From Elusimicrobiota bacterium (GTDB lineage: Bacteria > Elusimicrobiota > Elusimicrobia > Elusimicrobiales > UBA9959): 63,854 nt of DNA. The notes beneath the pieces are model-generated. The model ran no database searches, was not told the origin of the DNA, and saw only the letters and a program-made list of their open reading frames with translations. Below are positions 59,192-63,854 of the stretch, piece after piece (the first letter of the stretch is position 1; each line of letters starts with the position of its first letter). The stretch covers positions 1-63,854 of the forward strand of contig DMES01000073.1 in assembly GCA_003450815.1 (NCBI GenBank), written 5' to 3'. Position numbers and translations under genes: made by a program.

Positions 59192-60277
59192 ATGCCCGCG
59201 CGCATCTTGATCGTGGACGACGACGACCTCATCCAGACCCTCGCCAAGAGCGCGCTCGAGGGAGCGGGTTTCGAGGCCGAGGCCTGCGGCACCGTGAAGG
59301 AGGCCTTGGAGCTCATCCGCAAGGCCCCGCCCAGCCTCCTCATCCTCGACATCAAGCTGCCCGACGGGAGCGGCAAGGACGTCTGCCGCGAGCTGCGCAA
59401 GTCCGGAGGCGATGCGCCGGTGATCTTCCTGACGGCCTTCCGCGACCTGCACACGCGCCTGGAGTGCTTCAACCTCGGAGCGCAGGACTACCTGCAGAAG
59501 CCCTTCTCCATCGAGGAGCTGCTCGCGCGGGTGAACGTGCACCTGGGGATCAAGAAGTCCCACGATGAGCTCATGCGCAAGAACTACGAGCTCGAGCTCA
59601 AGGGCCGGCTGCGCCAGGACCTCACCGACATGCTGGTCCACGACCTGCGCGCCCCCCTGACCTCCATCCACGGCACGCTCGAGCTCATCAAGATGCGGGG
59701 GCTCATCACGGAAGCGGACTACGCGCGCCTGCTCGACTGCGCGGGGACGGCCGCCGAGTTCATGATCCTGATGCTCAACGACCTGCTCGACATCAGCCAG
59801 GCCGAGCAGGCCCAGCTCGAGCCCCAGCTCGAGGAGGTCGATCTCCACCAGCTCTGCGCCAAGCTCCAGGAGCTCTTCGCGACCAAGTGCAAGCGCTTGG
59901 AAAAGCCTCTGGAGGTCCGTTCCGGCGGGGTGCTCAGCGTGCGCTCCGACCCGAGCCTGCTCTTCCGCATCCTGGTCAACCTGGTCTCGAACGCCCTCGG
60001 CATGACCCGTCAGGGCACCTCCGTGGAGGTCGAGTGCGTCCAGGGGCCCAACGGTCTACGCTTCGTCGTCCTGGACCGGGGCCCGGGCGTGGCCGACCCC
60101 GAGAAGGCGCGCATCTTCCAGAAGTTCGTCACCAAGCGGGAGGGCGGCAACGCCTTCGAGAAGGCCGGCCGCGGCATCGGGCTCACCTTCTGCCGGCTGG
60201 CCGCGGAGGCCCTCAAGGCCCGCCTCTGGGTGGAAGACCGCGAGGGCGGCGGCAGCCGCTTCGTCCTGGAACTCTAA
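59192..60277 (+). CDS. Hybrid response regulator / histidine kinase
   Basis: 361 residues (ATG 59192 behind GGGGAACGCC; another ATG at 59180 is possible). Receiver domain with DDDD near residues 9-12, phospho-acceptor in LLILDIKLPDG, and a KPFS motif; then HisKA (LVHDLRAPLTSIHGTLELI) and HATPase with NLVSNA and GRGIGLTFCRLA. The receiver precedes the kinase and there is no membrane segment, so it is a soluble phosphorelay protein that takes its input from another kinase. Confidence 0.93.
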   Translation: MPARILIVDDDDLIQTLAKSALEGAGFEAEACGTVKEALELIRKAPPSLLILDIKLPDGSGKDVCRELRKSGGDAPVIFLTAFRDLHTRLECFNLGAQDYLQKPFSIEELLARVNVHLGIKKSHDELMRKNYELELKGRLRQDLTDMLVHDLRAPLTSIHGTLELIKMRGLITEADYARLLDCAGTAAEFMILMLNDLLDISQAEQAQLEPQLEEVDLHQLCAKLQELFATKCKRLEKPLEVRSGGVLSVRSDPSLLFRILVNLVSNALGMTRQGTSVEVECVQGPNGLRFVVLDRGPGVADPEKARIFQKFVTKREGGNAFEKAGRGIGLTFCRLAAEALKARLWVEDREGGGSRFVLEL

Positions 60278-60293
60278 GCTCTCTCAGCGCTTC

Positions 60294-60683
60294 CTAGGGT
60301 CTGTCTTCGAGGGCCGTGATGCGGCGCTCGTGGTCGTTGAGCTGGTGCTTGCGGACGGCGAGGCGGTATTCGTAGCTCGCGAGGCCCTTGGTCAGGCCGT
60401 CGATATGGCCGATGACGGTGCGGATGTCGGCCTTGGTGGCCATGTTTTCCTTGACCTCGCGAAGCTCGGCTTGCGTCTTGACCAGGCCGACGGCGACGCG
60501 GGAGATGTCGGCCTTGAGCTCGGTCTTGAGCGCGGTCAGACCGCTTTCCAGCATGGCCTGCGTGGCTTCCCTGTGCTTCGACATGTCGCTCTTCATCAGA
60601 GCGACTATGTCGGTCTTGAGTACGGTCAGGTCGGCCTGCGTGGCGGGCTTGTCTCCGTTCGTCTTCTTCCCCATCTCGGACAT
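60294..60683 (-). CDS. Coiled-coil protein, unknown function
   Basis: 129 residues, almost fully helical with heptad-like spacing (LTVLKTDIVALMKSDM; LTALKTELKADISRVAVGL) and a short charged N-terminus. Similar coiled-coil proteins are frequent in high-GC genomes and have no assigned function. No ribosome-binding site is obvious. It converges with the hybrid kinase, 16 nt apart. Confidence 0.6.
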   Translation of the reverse strand: MSEMGKKTNGDKPATQADLTVLKTDIVALMKSDMSKHREATQAMLESGLTALKTELKADISRVAVGLVKTQAELREVKENMATKADIRTVIGHIDGLTKGLASYEYRLAVRKHQLNDHERRITALEDRP

Positions 60684-60718
60684 GATACCAGTTCTCCTTG
60701 GCGCGGCGTAGGGCCCAA

Positions 60719-60748
60719 GGGCCCACCCACAAGTACGGATGTGGGCCC
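60719..60748. repeat. Inverted repeat GGGCCCAC / GTGGGCCC
   Basis: Arms 60719-60726 and 60741-60748, 14 nt apart, between the coiled-coil gene and the transposase remnant. May be the end or a target of the degenerate element next to it. Confidence 0.5.
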
Positions 60749-60769
60749 TGAAAAGTTCCCGCGACCGGG

Positions 60770-61092
60770 ATGCTGAAGCGGCTGGAGTACCTCAAGAAGA
60801 TGGGGGTTGTGGCGTACACCACGGAGGGTAAGGCGACGGGCGGGCGGCCTCGTCGGCTGGTGATGGAGCCGGTGGAGTTCTTGAGGAGGTTCGCTCTGCT
60901 GGCGCCTCCGCCGAACAGGAACATCGTGCGCTACTATGGGGCGCTGGGGCCGAACGCGCCCATTCGAAGGCTTGTGAGCGAGGAGGCGCGCAAGCAGGCG
61001 AGGCGCTTAAAAGCAGTTAAAGCGGTCGCGAAAGCATGTGAGCGGGCCCGGGGATGCGTGAGCTCTTGGGCGGCGTGCCTGAGCAAGGTCTT
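60770..61092 (+). pseudogene. IS91-type transposase remnant, C-terminal part
   Basis: The translated piece (LEYLKKMGVVAYTTEGKA, RRLVMEPVEFLRRFALLAPPP, RNIVRYYGALGPNAPIRRLV) matches the C-terminal half of IS91/ISCR-type (Y2) transposases, where LVPPPxxHLxRYHGxxAPxAxxR is typical. The catalytic N-terminal part is missing. The frame stops at 61115 because a palindromic repeat is inserted after AACLSKVF. The rest of the transposase tail can be read further on at about 61154-61360 (CRVCSTEMVPVAV; LLRHLKLPVDFPKT). Dead element. Confidence 0.7.
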
Positions 61093-61160
61093 CGTCCCGA
61101 ACATCCAGAATCCGTAGGTTCGGGACGTCCAAAACCTACGACGTCTGGATGTTTTGGACG
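61093..61160. repeat. Palindromic repeat with CGTAGGTT core, copy 1
   Basis: ACATCCAGA / TCTGGATGT and CGTAGGTT / AACCTACG nested arms around GGACGTCC. It interrupts the transposase remnant and is followed by the rest of that remnant. Confidence 0.8.
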
Positions 61161-61370
61161 AGGTAGAGCCCCTGGTTTGTCGTGTGTGCTCGACGGAGAT
61201 GGTCCCGGTGGCGGTCCCCTTCGCGCTTAGGCGCTACGGGGACTGCGGCAGAGGAGAACGGCATGCCGCTGTCATCATGAACGACTCCGAGCTGGTGCGC
61301 CTGCTGAGGCATCTGAAGCTGCCGGTCGACTTCCCTAAGACGGTGCCTGCAAGAAGCCGTCCAAACCTTC
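61154..61370 (+). pseudogene. IS91-type transposase remnant, extreme C-terminus
   Basis: Continuation after the inserted palindrome: zinc-finger-like CRVCSTEM and ELVRLLRHLKLPVDFP, the usual last part of IS91 transposases, broken by a second insertion-like block at 61224-61273. A second palindrome begins at 61357. Confidence 0.6.
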
Positions 61371-61429
61371 CAAACGCCGTAGGTTTGGACGTATCGAACC
61401 TACGCCGTTTGGAAAGTTCGATACGTCCT
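61357..61429. repeat. Palindromic repeat with CGTAGGTT core, copy 2
   Basis: CCAAACGCCGTAGGTT (61370-61385) pairs with AACCTACGCCGTTTGG with one mismatch. Same core as copy 1 although the flanking arms differ. Confidence 0.8.
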
Positions 61430-61567
61430 CCGCACCCTCCGCGCCCCTAGGCGCTTCGGGTGCGGCGGAGCGGAAGAACGGCCTGCCGCCGCCGGACCCG
61501 TTCGACGACTGCGGGATCGATCCGCATACTCCCTCTCTAAAGCCGCTTCCGCTCCTCTTTTGATAGA

Positions 61568-61933
61568 ATGAATCTCGTGGACGCTGAAGCCCATCTCGTC
61601 AAGGACAAGCTGACGCCAGCCCAAGCCAAGGAACTGGCGACAGAATGCTTCGGCGACATGTTCAAGATCGTCGTCGACATCGAGCGCGGCGTCCTAGCCG
61701 CCGGCGGCATGCTGCACGCAGACGCGGAAGAACTGCTTTTGAGCGACGGATCCTCCCAAGACGATCTTTGGGGCGCCAACTACCTTCCAGGCCGCGACCC
61801 CGGCCTAAAACTCGAATATACGGCTCTCATCAACATCCGGCCGGCGCTCGGCAACCGCGACCAGGAGATCAAGTCCGAAGCTGTCCGCAGGAAAGTGCGC
61901 GAAGTCGTGGAAAGGCTCATCGGCCCAGCATGA
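61568..61933 (+). CDS. DUF5674 family protein
   Basis: 121 residues. The block GGMLHADAEELLLSDGSSQDDLWGANY and ALINIRPALGNRDQEIK (given in parts) is characteristic of DUF5674, whose function is unknown. Few bases upstream point to a ribosome-binding site. It overlaps the following gene by 4 nt (ATGA). Confidence 0.85.
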   Translation: MNLVDAEAHLVKDKLTPAQAKELATECFGDMFKIVVDIERGVLAAGGMLHADAEELLLSDGSSQDDLWGANYLPGRDPGLKLEYTALINIRPALGNRDQEIKSEAVRRKVREVVERLIGPA

Positions 61934-62241
61934 GATACCACAAGTCACTGAGCATCGAGAGGCTGCGCGGGATGCCATGGAAGACCCAGGTCGGGATGGT
62001 CGCCTCCGAGCTCGGCCGCACCGCCCGCCTGACGGAGACCGGCGGAGGCCCCGAGGTCTCTGGCTGTCTGCTGCGCGCGCGGGAGCTCATGGGCGTCCTC
62101 GAATCGCTCCCGACCATCCCTTCCGAGACGGGACTGATCCTCTCCCGGATAGCCGAGCAGCTCGCTCGGGGCAGGCTCCAGGACGCTCCCTCCAAAGCGC
62201 AGGACCTTTACTGTCGTCTGATGGCAGTCTACTCCAGCTGA
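61930..62241 (+). CDS. Hypothetical partner of DUF5674 protein
   Basis: 103 residues from the ATG at 61930, which overlaps the DUF5674 stop. Helical, with LSIERLRGMPWKTQVGMVAS and many Arg and Leu. I recognise no family. The overlap implies coupled translation with DUF5674. A repeat of the transposase fragment starts directly after its stop. Confidence 0.65.
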   Translation: MRYHKSLSIERLRGMPWKTQVGMVASELGRTARLTETGGGPEVSGCLLRARELMGVLESLPTIPSETGLILSRIAEQLARGRLQDAPSKAQDLYCRLMAVYSS

Positions 62242-62246
62242 GACCG

Positions 62247-62330
62247 GCTAAAGCGGTCGCGAGAGCACGTGAACGGGTCCGGGGATGCGTGAGCTCTTGG
62301 GCGGCGTGCCTGAGCAAGGTCTTTGAGGTC
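62247..62330 (+). pseudogene. Second copy of the IS91-type transposase fragment
   Basis: About 75 nt nearly identical to 61018-61092 (AAAGCGGTCGCGA, GGGGATGCGTGAGCTC, TTGGGCGGCGTGCC) encoding VRGCVSSWAACLSKVFE. It is a partial duplicate, cut off at the end of the downstream minus-strand gene. Confidence 0.7.
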
Positions 62331-62334
62331 GGCC

Positions 62335-62868
62335 CTATCTCAGTAGCTGAGGCGTCTGCTCGGCCGGCGTCTGCGCCGGTTGGGGGGTGGGGTCCTCGAA
62401 CTTCGGGGCCCGCTCGCGGGAGGCCGCGGGGTTCTCCTCTTTCAGGGGCGGGAGCGCCTGCTTGGAGTCCTTCTTGGAGGCCGCTTTCTCGGTTTCATCC
62501 GGCACGCAGGCGTAGTCGCGCTTCCCCTTCGTCTCGGTCGTCTTGCAGCGCTGGCCCTGCGGGCAGACCTTCGTCCCACAGCGGCCGACCTCCACGCCCT
62601 TGCGCAGGTAGCTGTAGCGCTTGAGGCAGGTCATCGCCCGCGAGGCCGACACCCCGGACTCCTTCTGGGCCTGGGCGCACTCCGCGCCGTCGCAGGCCGC
62701 TTCGACCCGGTCTCCCTGCGCATCATCCTTCCGGTGCAGGCAGGTGTAGAGGGCCTGGTCCTGGGTGCCGCCCTGGGTCACGGCGATCTCGGGGGCTTTG
62801 GGCAGGGTCGTATCCAGAGCGTGGGCGGGGAGGATCAAGACGGCGAGCAGGGCGGTGGGATAGGTCAT
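62335..62868 (-). CDS. Secreted Cys-rich protein with Pro-rich tail, unknown
   Basis: 177 residues. Signal peptide (LLAVLILPAHAL), eight or so cysteines in the central part (YTCLHRKDDAQGD, ACDGAECAQAQ, VGRCGTKVCPQGQRCKTTET) and a C-terminal tail rich in Pro, Lys and Gln. The cysteines probably form disulfides. No family recognised. Confidence 0.65.
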   Translation of the reverse strand: MTYPTALLAVLILPAHALDTTLPKAPEIAVTQGGTQDQALYTCLHRKDDAQGDRVEAACDGAECAQAQKESGVSASRAMTCLKRYSYLRKGVEVGRCGTKVCPQGQRCKTTETKGKRDYACVPDETEKAASKKDSKQALPPLKEENPAASRERAPKFEDPTPQPAQTPAEQTPQLLR

Positions 62869-62895
62869 GTGCGTAGTATATCAAACAGCGTCTTT

Positions 62896-63285
62896 CTAGA
62901 AATCCGCCGGCGACAGTATCCGTATCCCCATGAACGGGTCTCTCGGGAAATCCCGCAGGTTCCCCGTTATGAGGTGCGTAGCCCGCCCTGACAACGCGCA
63001 GGCGAGGAACATGTCGTCTGCGGGGTCCTTGCAGGCCTGAAAACTCTCCCAAGGCCGGATGACGATCGCCGTCTGCCCCAATCGCAGGATCGTCTCCCGA
63101 ACGGCCGCGGCGGGCAATCCGAACTTCGCCCGCGACAGGACGTCCTGATACTCTTCCAGGATCGCCGGACTGGCAAGGAGCTCCCAGCGAGCTTCCAGGA
63201 CACCCTCGAAGACCTCCGCGGGCGTGCCGAGCGGGTTCAGCAGAGCGGACACCAGGACGTTGGTGTCGAGGACGATCCTAGGCAC
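62896..63285 (-). CDS. PIN-domain toxin (VapC-like)
   Basis: 129 residues. PIN-fold acidic residues are present: D7 (VLDTNVLVSALL), E45 (ILEEYQDVL), the DPADDMFLACAL pair and D in ITGNLRDF. Likely a sequence-specific RNase toxin. It overlaps the upstream antitoxin gene by 8 nt, typical of type II pairs. This subgroup is often annotated as putative toxin component, PIN family. Confidence 0.88.
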   Translation of the reverse strand: MPRIVLDTNVLVSALLNPLGTPAEVFEGVLEARWELLASPAILEEYQDVLSRAKFGLPAAAVRETILRLGQTAIVIRPWESFQACKDPADDMFLACALSGRATHLITGNLRDFPRDPFMGIRILSPADF

Positions 63286-63562
63286 GCTTCGACTTGCGGT
63301 AGGAGCGGATCTCCTCGGCGACCAAAGCGGCGCTCAGCTTGTCCGCGCCGGCCTTCCGCGCGGCGCCCCGCAGCGTGTCCACGGCGCCCCGCAGGCGCGC
63401 GGCCCGGACGGCCTGCAGCATCGGCTCCAGCTGGACCTCGTCGATGGAGACGAGCAGGGCCACCGGCTTGCCGCGATAGGTGACCACGGCGGGATCCTCC
63501 CCGCTCTCATGGAGGATGGAGGAGGCGTTGAGGCGGAAATCGCGGATGTTGACGAAGTGCAT
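63278..63562 (-). CDS. Phd/YefM-type antitoxin
   Basis: 94 residues. N-terminal beta-strand and helix of the Phd/YefM fold (FVNIRDFRLNASSILHES, then VVTYRGKPVALLVS), and an Ala/Arg-rich helical tail for toxin binding. It overlaps the PIN toxin gene and most likely represses the operon. The 165-nt gap to the next gene shows no further feature. Confidence 0.85.
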   Translation of the reverse strand: MHFVNIRDFRLNASSILHESGEDPAVVTYRGKPVALLVSIDEVQLEPMLQAVRAARLRGAVDTLRGAARKAGADKLSAALVAEEIRSYRKSKRA

Positions 63563-63727
63563 GGCACCTCCAACGGAGTGTGTATGGTTATCTTAAGTGT
63601 ACCAGAAGGAAGCGCTGGATTCAACCCGTCCCATGACCGCCGTCTTTGCGCGCTCCGCACCGGATATGGTAAGAATACCGCTCGGTCGTGCGATATAGAC
63701 GCTCTTTAAGGAAGGTCAACGAACCCT

Positions 63728-63854
63728 ATGAAGATCGGCATCCCGGCGGAGATCCAGGAAGGCGAGCGGCGCGTCGCCGTCGCCCCCGAGACGGTCGCGG
63801 ACTTGAAGAAGCTCGGCGTCGAGTTCCTCATCGAGGCCGGCGCGGGCGCGAAGG
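63728..63854 (+). CDS. NAD(P) transhydrogenase alpha subunit or alanine dehydrogenase, 3' truncated
   Basis: Only the first 42 residues are in the window: MKIGIPAEIQEGERRVAVAP followed by TVADLKKLGVEFLIEAGAGA, the common N-terminus of PntAA and alanine dehydrogenase. The two cannot be told apart from this part. Start ATG 63728. Confidence 0.85.
   Translation, partial: MKIGIPAEIQEGERRVAVAPETVADLKKLGVEFLIEAGAGAK

Overview
The window carries no rRNA or tRNA gene, so the organism cannot be named from it. Gene content suggests an anaerobic, hydrogen-metabolising, Gram-negative-type bacterium: a group 3 [NiFe]-hydrogenase large subunit with its maturation protease, a complete membrane-bound group 4 [NiFe]-hydrogenase operon with three antiporter-like subunits, many B12-type radical SAM enzymes, and SurA-, CsgG- and RNase R-type genes. 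My best guess is Elusimicrobiota or a neighbouring candidate phylum, at about 50 percent.

Layout. 1-2003: 3' end of a group 3 hydrogenase large subunit and its protease. 2198-3354: AbiEii-like toxin-antitoxin pair behind an apparently leaderless promoter. 3375-6931: small proteins, an RNase HI with a C-terminal hybrid-binding domain, and a TPM / nucleotidyltransferase / LemA operon. 6932-7392: intergenic region with paired hairpins and a candidate unannotated membrane smORF. 7393-10138: a ketoglutarate-semialdehyde-type dehydrogenase, a CheY and a CheC/CheX-like protein. 10190-19781: the 11-gene energy-converting hydrogenase operon. 19908-22002: MscS channel and parvulin isomerase. 22095-25614: a four-gene membrane cassette of unknown function (DUF6754-like). 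25802-36005: minus-strand surface-glycan locus (two glycosyltransferases, three B12-type radical SAM enzymes, two sugar-nucleotide epimerases). 36135-38174: RNase R. 38181-43621: PAP2 lipoprotein and an AT-rich accessory island ending in a duplicated FN3/FGE protein whose tails look like diversity-generating-retroelement variable regions. 43817-47920: XRE regulator, a candidate structured RNA, and an orphan glutamate-mutase-L cassette. 48059-54294: a membrane-anchored Lys/Ala-rich protein, DUF192, Lrp-type domain, Dtd, M20 peptidase and an OPT transporter. 54431-63854: glmS, GH3 glucosidase, hybrid kinase, IS91-type transposase remnants, DUF5674, a PIN/Phd toxin-antitoxin pair and the start of a transhydrogenase/alanine dehydrogenase gene.

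Two things stand out. First, base composition and codon use change abruptly inside glmS near 54740-54760, from moderate GC with many ATA and AT-ending codons to very high GC with almost only G/C third positions. This is either a metagenomic chimera or a recombination junction, so the last 9 kb may belong to a different genome. Second, the left 54.7 kb has many intergenic arrays of degenerate 6-8 nt words, often followed by their inverted complement as a second arm. In this window each one starts at or just after a stop codon. Two of them are clearly copies of one ~155-bp element that supplies the last codons and stop of two unrelated genes. I regard this stop-anchored repeat system as the best candidate for something undescribed.
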